NCBI GenBank assembly: GCA_028280805.1
Contig: JANQLB010000017.1
Location: 1 to 58,241, forward strand
Source: Tissierellales bacterium
GTDB lineage: Bacteria > Bacillota > Clostridia > Tissierellales > VENL01
DNA: 58,241 nucleotides
Direction of reading: 5' to 3'
In this document: piece after piece, positions 26,529 through 34,517 of the stretch
Position numbering within the stretch: position 1 is the first letter of the stretch
Layout: every line of letters starts with the position of its first letter
Program-made: the position numbers and the translations under genes
Notes under the pieces: model-generated
Database searches by the model: none
The model's input: only the letters and a program-made list of their open reading frames with translations
Told to the model about the DNA's origin: nothing

Positions 26529-26541
26529 AAAAAATTTGATA

Positions 26542-27714
26542 TTATAATTTTTTAACAGCTTTTTCTATTCTTGTTAAACCTTCTTCAAGTAAAGCTCTAG
26601 GGCATCCAAAATTAACTCTTTGAAATCCTTCTCCACCTCTACCAAATGTATAACCATACTTAAATCCTATTTTCATTTCTTTTACTGCAAATTTTTCTAA
26701 CTCTTCATCATTCATCCCCAGCCCATTAAAGTCCATCCAAGCTATATAAGTACCCTCAGGCTTAACAATATCAACTTTTGGCATTTTATTTTTAACAAAG
26801 TCAACCATGAAATCTCTATTTCCTTCTAAATATTTTATACATTCATCCAGCCAATCTTCTCCACCTACATATGCAGCTTCAATGGCTTCTATGGAAAAAG
26901 TGTTCTTAAGGAGTATCTGCATACCTTGAGAAACGAAATCATAGGCTTCCATTAAGTTAGGGTTAGCAATAGCAATAATAGTTGGCTTAAGACCGGATAG
27001 ATTAAATCCTTTTCCGGGACCAAAAAGGGTTACTGTACACATTTCTAATTCTTTAGAAAGACTAGCAATAGGAATGTGCTTATGATCTGAGAATACAATG
27101 TCTGAATAAACCTCATCAGATATAATAATGATGTTATTTCTTAAACAAAATTCTCCCAACTTAATTAATTCTTCTTTTGAAAAAACTTTACCAACGGGGT
27201 TCTGCGGGTTACATAAAATTAGCATTTTCACTCTTGAGTTGACTTGCTTTTCTAAGTCATCAAAGTCTATATGGTATTGACCATTTTCATATTTCATTGT
27301 ATTATGAACAACGTGTCTGCCATTAAAGGTAATAGAATCTAAAAAACGATAATATACAGGGTCTTGTATGATAACTTTATCTCCGGGTCTTGTAAAAGCA
27401 TTTACGGCTACAGATACAGCAGGGATTGTCCCAGTTGAATTCCTTATCCATTCTTTCTTTATTTTCCAGTTGTTTCTTTTCTCTTGCCAGTTGATTATGG
27501 AATTAAAAAAGGAGTCTTCTCGTAGAGTATATCCATAAATTCCATGTTCTGCTCTCTTTACAATTGCTTCTTGAATACAAGGAGCTGTAGGAAAATCTAA
27601 ATCTGCCTCCCACATTGGTAGAAGGTCAGTTGTTCCATACTTTTCTAACATACCATCCCACTTTTCGGAATGAGTATTCCATCGATCCACAACTTTATCA
27701 AAATTATATTTCAT
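26542..27714 (-). CDS. MalY/PatB-family aminotransferase (C-S lyase), copy 2
   Basis: The product has 390 residues with the same plan as the plus-strand copy: KYNFDKVVDR, LPMWEADLDFPT, GIYGYTLRE, LCNPQNPVGKVF, ISDEVYSDI and the PLP-lysine segment GPGKGFNLSGL (Lys near residue 234). The usual APSKTFN is changed to GPGKGFN, and the WVAD motif to WEAD near residue 36, so substrate preference may differ from copy 1. AGGAGG precedes the ATG. The upstream 330-base gap holds a TTAGTA-AAT-TACTAA palindrome that could be its operator. Confidence 0.92.
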   Translation of the reverse strand: MKYNFDKVVDRWNTHSEKWDGMLEKYGTTDLLPMWEADLDFPTAPCIQEAIVKRAEHGIYGYTLREDSFFNSIINWQEKRNNWKIKKEWIRNSTGTIPAVSVAVNAFTRPGDKVIIQDPVYYRFLDSITFNGRHVVHNTMKYENGQYHIDFDDLEKQVNSRVKMLILCNPQNPVGKVFSKEELIKLGEFCLRNNIIIISDEVYSDIVFSDHKHIPIASLSKELEMCTVTLFGPGKGFNLSGLKPTIIAIANPNLMEAYDFVSQGMQILLKNTFSIEAIEAAYVGGEDWLDECIKYLEGNRDFMVDFVKNKMPKVDIVKPEGTYIAWMDFNGLGMNDEELEKFAVKEMKIGFKYGYTFGRGGEGFQRVNFGCPRALLEEGLTRIEKAVKKL

Positions 27715-28043
27715 AGCCTTCCTCCTATGTTTTTTATAGTATTATTAGTACAGTTATGTTTAAAACTAATAATTGTTATTAATTCTTTATTTAATTTTAT
27801 TAGTAAATTACTAACTAGTCAATAAGATGGAATAAATTAATAATAATACTTAAGAAAAAATAATATTTACTCGCTAGATAAATATGTTATCAAATCTAAT
27901 TTTAAGAGAAATATCATTATAAATTGATAGGCTATTAATTTGATTTCTCTAATCAAGATAGGTATTATATTATATAGAGAATTAATATTTTCCATCTACT
28001 TTCAAATATATTATTAATTAATAATGTAATGGAGGGATAAAAG
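27715..28043. other. Divergent intergenic region with a palindrome
   Basis: This gap separates the minus-strand aminotransferase from the plus-strand alarmone synthetase. It is very AT-rich. The only discrete signal I see is the inverted repeat TTAGTA-AAT-TACTAA at 27800-27814, a possible operator. No gene or strong promoter is evident. Confidence 0.4.
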
Positions 28044-28850
28044 TTGATTAAAGATTGGAAACATTTTCTTATTCCTTATGATCAGGCTGTTGAAGAACTG
28101 AAGATGAAATTCAAAAGTATAAGAGATGAATATAGAAGGCTAGATGAATATTCGCCTATTGAGTTCGTTATTGGGCGAACAAAGAGAATATCCAGCATTA
28201 TTAATAAAGCAAAAAAAAGAGAAATTTCTTTAGATGAAATAGAAAACAGAATTGAGGATATAGCCGGTATACGTATAATGTGTCAGTTTGTTGAAGATAT
28301 TGAAAGGGTAGTTAAATTAATAAGAGAAAGAAATGGTAAAGACCTTACAATTATTGAGGAAAGAGATTATATTAAAAATAACAAAGAGAGCGGATATAGA
28401 AGTTATCATATCATAATAAGTTATGTTGTGCATACTGCTTTTGGAGAAAGGAAAATATTTGCTGAGATACAAATTAGAACGCTTGCTATGAATTTTTGGG
28501 CTACTATTGAACATTCATTAAATTATAAATTTAAGTATAATATACCAGAAGATATAAAACTGAGACTTAAAAAAGCGTCAGAAGCTGCTTCACAGTTAGA
28601 CGATGAAATGTCAGAGATAAGATCTGAAGTAGTTGAAGCTCAGGAGCTGTTTCAAGCAAAATCATCTTTAACAGAAGAAATATTAAGAAAAATGCAAGAT
28701 TTATATTTTATTGGAAGAAAAGAAGAAATAGATGATATGAGGCAGAAATTTTACACTTTTCAAGAAAAAGGGGATGTAGAAAAGCTTAAAGAATTAAATA
28801 GAAAACTTGATGAAAGTATGGCAATTTATCAGATGAAATATCAATCATAA
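28044..28850 (+). CDS. Small alarmone synthetase (RelQ/YjbM-like)
   Basis: The product has 268 residues with a TTG start six bases after GGAGGGA. It holds a stand-alone RelA/SpoT synthetase domain without HD hydrolase, TGS or ACT domains: ENRIEDIAGIRIMCQFVEDI (near 75), SGYRSYHIIISYVV (near 115), EIQIRTLAMNFWATIEHSLNYK (near 140; each seen in parts). Such enzymes make (p)ppGpp from ATP and GDP or GTP under stress, setting ribosome and GTP levels. The C-terminal 80 residues are helical, as in RelQ, where they help form tetramers. It converges with an amine oxidase gene six bases downstream. Confidence 0.92.
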   Translation: MIKDWKHFLIPYDQAVEELKMKFKSIRDEYRRLDEYSPIEFVIGRTKRISSIINKAKKREISLDEIENRIEDIAGIRIMCQFVEDIERVVKLIRERNGKDLTIIEERDYIKNNKESGYRSYHIIISYVVHTAFGERKIFAEIQIRTLAMNFWATIEHSLNYKFKYNIPEDIKLRLKKASEAASQLDDEMSEIRSEVVEAQELFQAKSSLTEEILRKMQDLYFIGRKEEIDDMRQKFYTFQEKGDVEKLKELNRKLDESMAIYQMKYQS

Positions 28851-28856
28851 AAAAGG

Positions 28857-30542
28857 CTATAGGGGATTTAATCCCCTGCCTGCAAATAGAGCCATTTTAC
28901 TAATATCATTAGCAGCCTTCATTCCGGTTTCAAATGAACCGTTTATCCATGCGTGTAATTGTGAAATATGTTCACCTGCAAAAAATATTTTATTATTATA
29001 TTCTGGTTTTGTAACAGTGTATGAGAATAATCTTTTCTGTTCAGGAGTATAATAGCAAAACCCTCCCAGTGACCAAGGATTGGCGTCCCAATTGATTGAA
29101 TCGGAATCTGTAACTATCTTATCTAAATACTCTTTAGAAATACCATGAACCTGTGCTATTTGATTTTTAACATTGTTTATTCTCATTTCTATAGGGAGAT
29201 TACCTAATCTTACAGCATCAGGAATGAAATTATAACTTGCAAGCAAAACTCCTTTTTGCTTTCCTTCTTTAAAATTTGAAGGATACCATATTGATTGTAT
29301 TACAAGATCAGTAAAGGATGCACCGCCAAGAATTCTTTCACTTGGTGAGCCTTTTTCCCAAAAACGTGTTTCACATAATAGTATGGTTTTTTGAGCTGAA
29401 GCATAAGACATTTCTTTTATTGCCTGCATTTTTTCATTACTAAACTGAGGGTAAATATCAATATTTCTTAAAGTAGAAAAAGGAATAGCACAAACTACAT
29501 AATCAAATTCTTGCTTTTCATTCTCAGATTTATTTTTGTCTCTAAATTGTAATACTACCTTGTTTTTGCCAAAATAATAAATTCCATTAACATAAGTACC
29601 ACTTTTAAAGTTAATATTTCCAAGCATATTATAATCTATAGTACCATATTCATTAGGTTTTTTATTTATTAAAGAATTATAAAAAGCATAAGGCAGCTTA
29701 GAAAAGCCTCCGGGAATCTTATAAAGATTTTCAAAGCTTAAAGTATATGATTGAATTAATATTTCTATAATATTTCGATCAAAGATAGAACTACCAAAAG
29801 ATGTAATGCTTGACAGCATCATTATTGCAGCTTCACTTAAGCTAGACAATTCTAATGTTCGTCTGGTACTTTGGAAATCCCAAAATAATATTTCAGATGA
29901 GTATTTTTTTCTAATCTCTGCTAACTGCTTTCGTATCTCAGGAGTCATTAGATATAATGGAGTTTCAAAGGCATAATCTAATAAATCCATCCATGGTGTT
30001 CTTTTTTCAACTTTTGTCAAATTGAATTTAGGATATATTTTTTCCATAACATTCATTCCATTTGGGTCGTTTCTTAATCTAATATTTTTTGCATATATTA
30101 ATCCGTTTGGATTATATTGAATAAAGGGTTTGGTATTTAAGTTAAAAAGATTTATATAATGCCATGTGGCTTCGTGGGAAGCAGGGATTCTCATTGGACC
30201 AAATTCACCATAAAGTGTCTTTTCTTTATCAAAGTAGTATGTATATACTCTACCTCCTATTCTGTCTTTTTCAGCTTCAAATATTGTTATGTCAAAACCT
30301 AATTTTCTAAGTTCAAAGGCAGTTGATAAGCCTGCCAGTCCACCACCAATGACTCCAACTTTTATACCTTTAAAGCTTCCAGGAGGAGCAATGTTAGTTA
30401 TATCCTCAGGAGAGCTTAACAAAGACATAATGTTGTCAAAATCCTCCAATCTACCTGCTTCTTTGAGAGATTTTAAAGTCATATCATATCTTTCTTTATC
30501 TGTAGGATTATTAGGCAGAGAAAAAGTCTGTTTCATATTCAA
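28857..30542 (-). CDS. Flavin-containing amine oxidase
   Basis: The product has 561 residues from a TTG at 30542, nine bases after GAGGAG; a TTG at 30551 touches that site and an ATG at 30536 is the other choice. The FAD motif is VGVIGGGLAGLSTAFELRKL with IFEAEKDRIGGR (near residues 62-98, seen in parts), and the second FAD segment is FFAGEHISQLHAWINGSFETG near 525. This fits the monoamine/L-amino-acid oxidase family, which oxidises amines with O2 in most members. An O2-using oxidase is odd in an apparent anaerobe, so another acceptor or a detoxifying role is possible. No signal peptide. Confidence 0.88.
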   Translation of the reverse strand: MNMKQTFSLPNNPTDKERYDMTLKSLKEAGRLEDFDNIMSLLSSPEDITNIAPPGSFKGIKVGVIGGGLAGLSTAFELRKLGFDITIFEAEKDRIGGRVYTYYFDKEKTLYGEFGPMRIPASHEATWHYINLFNLNTKPFIQYNPNGLIYAKNIRLRNDPNGMNVMEKIYPKFNLTKVEKRTPWMDLLDYAFETPLYLMTPEIRKQLAEIRKKYSSEILFWDFQSTRRTLELSSLSEAAIMMLSSITSFGSSIFDRNIIEILIQSYTLSFENLYKIPGGFSKLPYAFYNSLINKKPNEYGTIDYNMLGNINFKSGTYVNGIYYFGKNKVVLQFRDKNKSENEKQEFDYVVCAIPFSTLRNIDIYPQFSNEKMQAIKEMSYASAQKTILLCETRFWEKGSPSERILGGASFTDLVIQSIWYPSNFKEGKQKGVLLASYNFIPDAVRLGNLPIEMRINNVKNQIAQVHGISKEYLDKIVTDSDSINWDANPWSLGGFCYYTPEQKRLFSYTVTKPEYNNKIFFAGEHISQLHAWINGSFETGMKAANDISKMALFAGRGLNPL

Positions 30543-30675
30543 ATCAATCAACTCCTCAAATTTAAATATTAAGGAAGCTTTTTTAAAGCTTATTATAATA
30601 TATTATTAAATCCTCATTTTAGAACGGCTAAAGGAGAGTTAACAGACTTTAGATAGATATATTATAGATATAAAA

Positions 30676-30707
30676 ATAAAAACAGGGTGGAAATCTTCTC
30701 CACCCTG
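30676..30707 (-). terminator. Rho-independent terminator (minus strand)
   Basis: CAGGGTGG and CCACCCTG (30683-30690 with 30700-30707) form a GC-rich stem, and the minus-strand read runs into a T-rich tract. It lies 18 bases after the subtilisin stop codon. Confidence 0.88.
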
Positions 30708-30724
30708 CTTTTATCTTATTAATA

Positions 30725-32443
30725 TTATTGATCTTGAGTTAACGTAATAGAATTTGTTCCTGCACTTAAATCAAAGAAATAGTTTCCTGTACCAGAGTAA
30801 GAATATACTCTTATTCTGTAAGTTCCAGTTTGTGAAGGTTGGAAATTAATAGTTTCTTGTCTGCTTACACTAGTTGAAGAATCTAAAGTATTTCCGTTTG
30901 AGTCATATAGATAAACATCAAAGTCAGGACTTGATGCCCAATCAGGCATTACAAGAGTTACTGCAATAGGATAACTTGTATTTGTAACGTTGAACTCCCA
31001 GTAGTCACTTCCTCTATTTGATCCTATAGTTTCTGATCTATGGAAATGATTAGGAATTGCAATATTTGTGCCACTAAATCCTCCAGCTTGTTTTACTGCT
31101 TCATATGCATCAAGACGTCCTTCACCATATTCAACATCTTTTCCGTTAGGACCCCATTCTTTTGCAGTGTTTAATAAAGTATTCTTTATGTTAGTTGTAG
31201 ATAGATTTGGATTTGCATCTAACATAAGAGCAACTGTACCTGCAACATAAGGAGCAGCCATACTTGTTCCACTAAAAGTTACATATCCGGAAGATGTTCC
31301 AGATCTTGGTGCTGTTATTCGATAACCAGGTGCAGCAATGTCTGGCTTAGTTCTTCCATCAGCTGTTGGTCCTCTGCTTGAGGAAGAAACTAAGAAAAAC
31401 CCTAATTCACCAACATCTCCCATAGATCCAACAGTGATTGCTTTTGCAGCAGCACCAGGAGAACCAATAGTATACTTACGTGAACCTGAGTTACCCGCTG
31501 CTACAACAACAGTTATTCCATTGTTTACAGCGTTATTAACTGCTTGAGATGTAGCATCAGTTCCATCAGAGCTACCACTTGTTCCAAGACTCATATTTAT
31601 TACGTCTATACCATAAACATCTTTATTTGTTACGCACCAGTCAACTGAGGCTGCTACGTCACTCATAGAACCGCTTCCTCGAGAATTTAAAACCTTTAAT
31701 CCTACTAGTGCTGCACCTTTTGCAACTCCTTCGTAGTTAGAGTTTCCATCTCCCTCACCCGCAACTATTCCTGCTACGTGAGTACCATGTCCATTATCAT
31801 CATAAGGATTTGCTCTACCATTTACATAATCTTTCCATCCTATTACTTTTCCGTTATTTAAATCAACGTGATTTTCATCTATTCCGGTATCTATAACAGC
31901 TACTACTACATCATCCTTGGAATACTGAGCTGTACCTCCAGATCTGTTTCCGTCTACGTTAAAGTCGGATCTTGCTTTTTGAGCACCAAACCAGTAGTCA
32001 GCTGTATCAATGCAGATCTTTACTTCTTCATCATATTCAATGTGGCTTACTATGTCTAGCTTAGATAGTTTTTCAATCTGTGTTTTAGTAAGATTTGTAG
32101 CTATCCCGTTAATGTTTTGGAATTCATGCTTTACTTTGTGAGACCCTATTAAAGTATTTATTTCACTTCTCTTGTTTTGCGATACTTTTTCATTAAACAT
32201 TACTATAACCGGAACGCTTAAAGTATCGTCTGCTTTTTTAATTCTTTCATTTAAGCTTTCAAAGATTTTATCATTATTAGCATCAAATTGTTTGTGTATA
32301 ACTACTTCTTCTTTATTAGCAGAGTGTGTCTTATCCTCTTGAACCGGATCAGTATTAGCAAACGCATATCCAGCTAAAGCTATAATCATCACCAAACATA
32401 ACGAAACAGCAAAAACACTTTTCACATTAAATATTTTCTTCAT
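30725..32443 (-). CDS. Secreted subtilisin-like protease with PPC domain
   Basis: The product has 572 residues. Residues 1-29 are a signal peptide ending near YAFA. Residues 75-140 form an I9-type propeptide that folds and then inhibits the enzyme. The S8 catalytic domain has Asp185 (VIDTGID), His219 (NGHGTHVAG), oxyanion Asn318 (AAGNSG) and Ser394 (SGTSMAAP). The last 110 residues are a PPC-type beta domain (YWEFNVTN, YRIRVYSYSGTGNY) usually removed on maturation. It should digest protein outside the cell. The ATG follows AGGAGG. The 5' leader has a second, orphan Shine-Dalgarno, and a terminator follows directly. Confidence 0.95.
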   Translation of the reverse strand: MKKIFNVKSVFAVSLCLVMIIALAGYAFANTDPVQEDKTHSANKEEVVIHKQFDANNDKIFESLNERIKKADDTLSVPVIVMFNEKVSQNKRSEINTLIGSHKVKHEFQNINGIATNLTKTQIEKLSKLDIVSHIEYDEEVKICIDTADYWFGAQKARSDFNVDGNRSGGTAQYSKDDVVVAVIDTGIDENHVDLNNGKVIGWKDYVNGRANPYDDNGHGTHVAGIVAGEGDGNSNYEGVAKGAALVGLKVLNSRGSGSMSDVAASVDWCVTNKDVYGIDVINMSLGTSGSSDGTDATSQAVNNAVNNGITVVVAAGNSGSRKYTIGSPGAAAKAITVGSMGDVGELGFFLVSSSSRGPTADGRTKPDIAAPGYRITAPRSGTSSGYVTFSGTSMAAPYVAGTVALMLDANPNLSTTNIKNTLLNTAKEWGPNGKDVEYGEGRLDAYEAVKQAGGFSGTNIAIPNHFHRSETIGSNRGSDYWEFNVTNTSYPIAVTLVMPDWASSPDFDVYLYDSNGNTLDSSTSVSRQETINFQPSQTGTYRIRVYSYSGTGNYFFDLSAGTNSITLTQDQ

Positions 32444-32503
32444 TATTAACTCCTCCTTTTAATATAGAAACCTTTGTAATAGAAACTATTTTATTTATTT
32501 TTC

Positions 32504-32527
32504 TTACTCCAATGGCATCACCTCCTT
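32504..32527 (-). promoter_or_regulatory. Orphan perfect Shine-Dalgarno with mini-ORF in subtilisin leader
   Basis: On the minus strand AAGGAGGTGAT (32527-32517) is an 11-base exact complement to the 16S rRNA 3' end, much stronger than any site needed here. It precedes only ATG-CCA-TTG-GAG-TAA (MPLE), about 60 bases before the protease start. Such orphan sites can hold a 30S subunit and protect mRNA, as known for the STAB-SD of Bacillus cry leaders. The effect here is inferred. Confidence 0.55.
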
Positions 32528-32783
32528 AAAAAAAATAGTTTTAAACTTTTATTGGCAAGTTTTAATATCTGAGAAATAAGAAATATAAATAATTAAAGGT
32601 CATATATGTTATTGTAAGGTTGAATTAATAAAAAATATCTTTGTTTTTTAAATTATAGATAATATAGAAATTTCCTATATATATTCAACATATAGGAAGC
32701 AAAACAGTGGGAAAGGGAAATATATGATTGGCAAAGAGAGAAAAGTGCATTATAAAAGTTAAATAATTGTAACATTTAGTGTC

Positions 32784-32838
32784 AAAGGGACGCTTAGAGT
32801 TTCATCTAAAAAAGAGATAATACCCTAAGCGTCCCTTT
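32784..32838. repeat. REP-like palindromic element
   Basis: AAAGGGACGCTTAG (32784-32797) and its exact complement (32825-32838) form a 14-bp stem with a 27-nt loop, standing between two divergent genes and after a GTGTC sequence. The wording GTGTCAAAGGGACG resembles palindromic repeats scattered in Clostridia that are related to IS200/IS605-type ends. I see only one copy here, so dispersal is not shown. The surrounding gap (32444-33043) otherwise holds the leader of the protease and the LytTR promoter. Confidence 0.5.
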
Positions 32839-32950
32839 AACATATAAAAAAATAAAATTTCTAGCCATAGTATTTATTTTTTCTATCATCTTTAATTATA
32901 CTTCATTAAATTAATATAACCATCTTTATCAAAGTTAAGTAGACAATATA

Positions 32951-33008
32951 AATATATTTACAAATAAAATTATTTATGCTATTATATTTATACAAATGTA
33001 AATATATT
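32951..33008 (+). promoter_or_regulatory. Promoter of the LytTR gene inside a 12-bp inverted repeat
   Basis: TTTACA (32957-32962) and TATTAT (32980-32985) are 17 bases apart. The inverted repeat AATATATTTACA/TGTAAATATATT (32951-32962 with 32997-33008) brackets the -10 and covers the -35 and start region, a layout suited to repression or autoregulation. Confidence 0.5.
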
Positions 33009-33043
33009 CATAAAATACTGTCACAATACAAGGGAGTGATTAT

Positions 33044-33373
33044 ATGGAAAGATTACCCCTCAAAACTAAGAAAGAGCTTATATTTATAGATTTTGATGAA
33101 ATAATATATATTGAAAAATTTCAGAATAAAGCTATTATAAATACGAAGACAAGAAAGATTGAGATAAGTGAGTCACTCGCAAGCTTAAACAACAGATTAG
33201 ATAATAAGATATTTGTTAGAAGTCACAAAAGCTACATAGTAAATATAAATTTTATAAAGAAAATAGTCCCTTGGGGTGGGAAAACCTATAGAATATCGTT
33301 TATAGGTTTAAATGAACATGCTTGGTTTAGTTATGAAAGATATAGAGAATTCAAGAATAAGATTTTATCTTAA
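33044..33373 (+). CDS. Stand-alone LytTR DNA-binding regulator
   Basis: The product has 109 residues and is nearly all LytTR domain: LPLKTKKELIFIDFDEIIYIEKFQNKAII at the start (seen in parts), IEISESLASLNNRL, FVRSHKSYIVNINFIKKI, and YERYREFKNKI. LytTR proteins usually follow a response-regulator receiver; here there is none, so the DNA-binding unit acts alone or is controlled by another protein. The ATG follows AAGGGAGTG. No kinase or membrane partner is adjacent. A 12-bp inverted repeat spans its promoter, which suggests autoregulation. The neighbouring minus-strand subtilisin gene is a natural but unproven target. Confidence 0.88.
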   Translation: MERLPLKTKKELIFIDFDEIIYIEKFQNKAIINTKTRKIEISESLASLNNRLDNKIFVRSHKSYIVNINFIKKIVPWGGKTYRISFIGLNEHAWFSYERYREFKNKILS

Positions 33374-33403
33374 GAGTTAAATATTAGGCATGGTAAATCA
33401 AAT

Positions 33404-33449
33404 TTTGTAAAATTCAGATGGAATTTTAACTGCATCTGAATTTTACAAA
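33404..33449. terminator. Bidirectional terminator between convergent genes
   Basis: A perfect 17-bp inverted repeat (33404-33420 with 33433-33449) with a 12-nt loop lies between the LytTR gene and the flavodoxin-like gene. A/T tracts at both sides would terminate both transcripts. Confidence 0.75.
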
Positions 33450-33455
33450 TCTTAC

Positions 33456-34517
33456 TTAAGCTTTTATTTCGTCTAAGATATTTTTAGCAAAATTTTCTGC
33501 ACTTTCTTCAATATTTGGAATGTCAAATATTGCACCTTTGTCATTTGCTGTAGCAGTAATGCTAAAATAAGGTGGCAGTCTAAAGGTCTTGTTTATATTT
33601 AACGCACTAATTAACTGTTTACTTAGAGCATCACTTCCTGAATTTCCTGATACTATTACTCCAAATAATGTTTTATCATAAAATTTAGTCTTTCTAAAAA
33701 GGGCTGTCAATCTGTTTATAACAGCAGTCATGTTTGCTGATAGAGCATCATTATAATTCGGACAAATAAAAATTATACCGTCAGAATCTAAAATTGCAGG
33801 ATATATCTCCTCTACCATAAAACCCCCATAGAAACATGTTGTTTGTTTTCCATAGTGTTTACAAGTGGTGTAACGACAACCCTTACAATCTCTTATAGTT
33901 CCATTCTCAATATGTATTTCCTTAATAATTACATTATTTAGATGTTTATTTATCATATCCCATAGATTAAGAGTGTTTGATGTTTTACGATTACTAGCAT
34001 GAAGTACCAAAATGTGCGGATTTTCAATTTTTTTTGGATTATCTTCAGCAATTGATTTTCCGAGCTTAGTACATTCTCCCAGACATACATCCTTTAAAGG
34101 TTTTTTAACTACTTTTTGTATAGTTAAGAAATTACTTAAGGATTTTGTAGCTTCCACTAAGGGTCTGCCGGGAAAACGACATCCTAATTGATTAGTATGA
34201 AATATTATATTCTGTGCAGTTGTTTTTGTATAAAGCTCACTATGTCCGTGAATCAATACTCCGCCTATACAGCCGTAAAGGGCATTTCTACCTCTTTTAT
34301 GTATTGTGGTTATATATTTAGCTAAATTTATATTAAAGCCTGCTTCATTTAATTGTATAGCAAAAATTAGTCTGGAGTTTTTTAAATCAGGAATATTATT
34401 TTCATTGTCTATATAATTAATTTCATATAGGTTATTACATGATAAAATAGCAGCATTTATCATTTCTTTTAATATTTGAGACGGCTTATCCGGAATTATA
34501 ACATATAAATTTTTCAT
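33456..34517 (-). CDS. Flavodoxin-fold oxidoreductase with Cys-rich loop (last gene of the NadD-fusion operon)
   Basis: The product has 353 residues. The N-terminal 160 residues hold a degenerate alpha/beta domain (YVIIPDKPSQ; GRNALYGCIGGVLIHGHSEL) that looks like a second flavodoxin-like fold. The C-terminal 180 residues are an NADPH-dependent FMN reductase-type domain: ILVLHASNRKTSNTLNLWD for FMN phosphate, a Cys cluster CKGCRYTTC...TTC (Cys spacing 2, 4 and 8, near residues 212-229) and ICPNYNDALSANM. The Cys cluster recalls iron-sulfur flavoproteins. Its start overlaps the upstream stop by four bases (ATGA), so it is translationally coupled to the dehydrogenase-like gene. Substrate unknown. 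Confidence 0.85.
   Translation of the reverse strand: MKNLYVIIPDKPSQILKEMINAAILSCNNLYEINYIDNENNIPDLKNSRLIFAIQLNEAGFNINLAKYITTIHKRGRNALYGCIGGVLIHGHSELYTKTTAQNIIFHTNQLGCRFPGRPLVEATKSLSNFLTIQKVVKKPLKDVCLGECTKLGKSIAEDNPKKIENPHILVLHASNRKTSNTLNLWDMINKHLNNVIIKEIHIENGTIRDCKGCRYTTCKHYGKQTTCFYGGFMVEEIYPAILDSDGIIFICPNYNDALSANMTAVINRLTALFRKTKFYDKTLFGVIVSGNSGSDALSKQLISALNINKTFRLPPYFSITATANDKGAIFDIPNIEESAENFAKNILDEIKA

Noticed and set aside
30725..32443. Serpin and subtilisin as one defence system
   Set aside because: They lie 18 kb apart on opposite strands with unrelated neighbours, so only a functional pairing, not a system, can be proposed.
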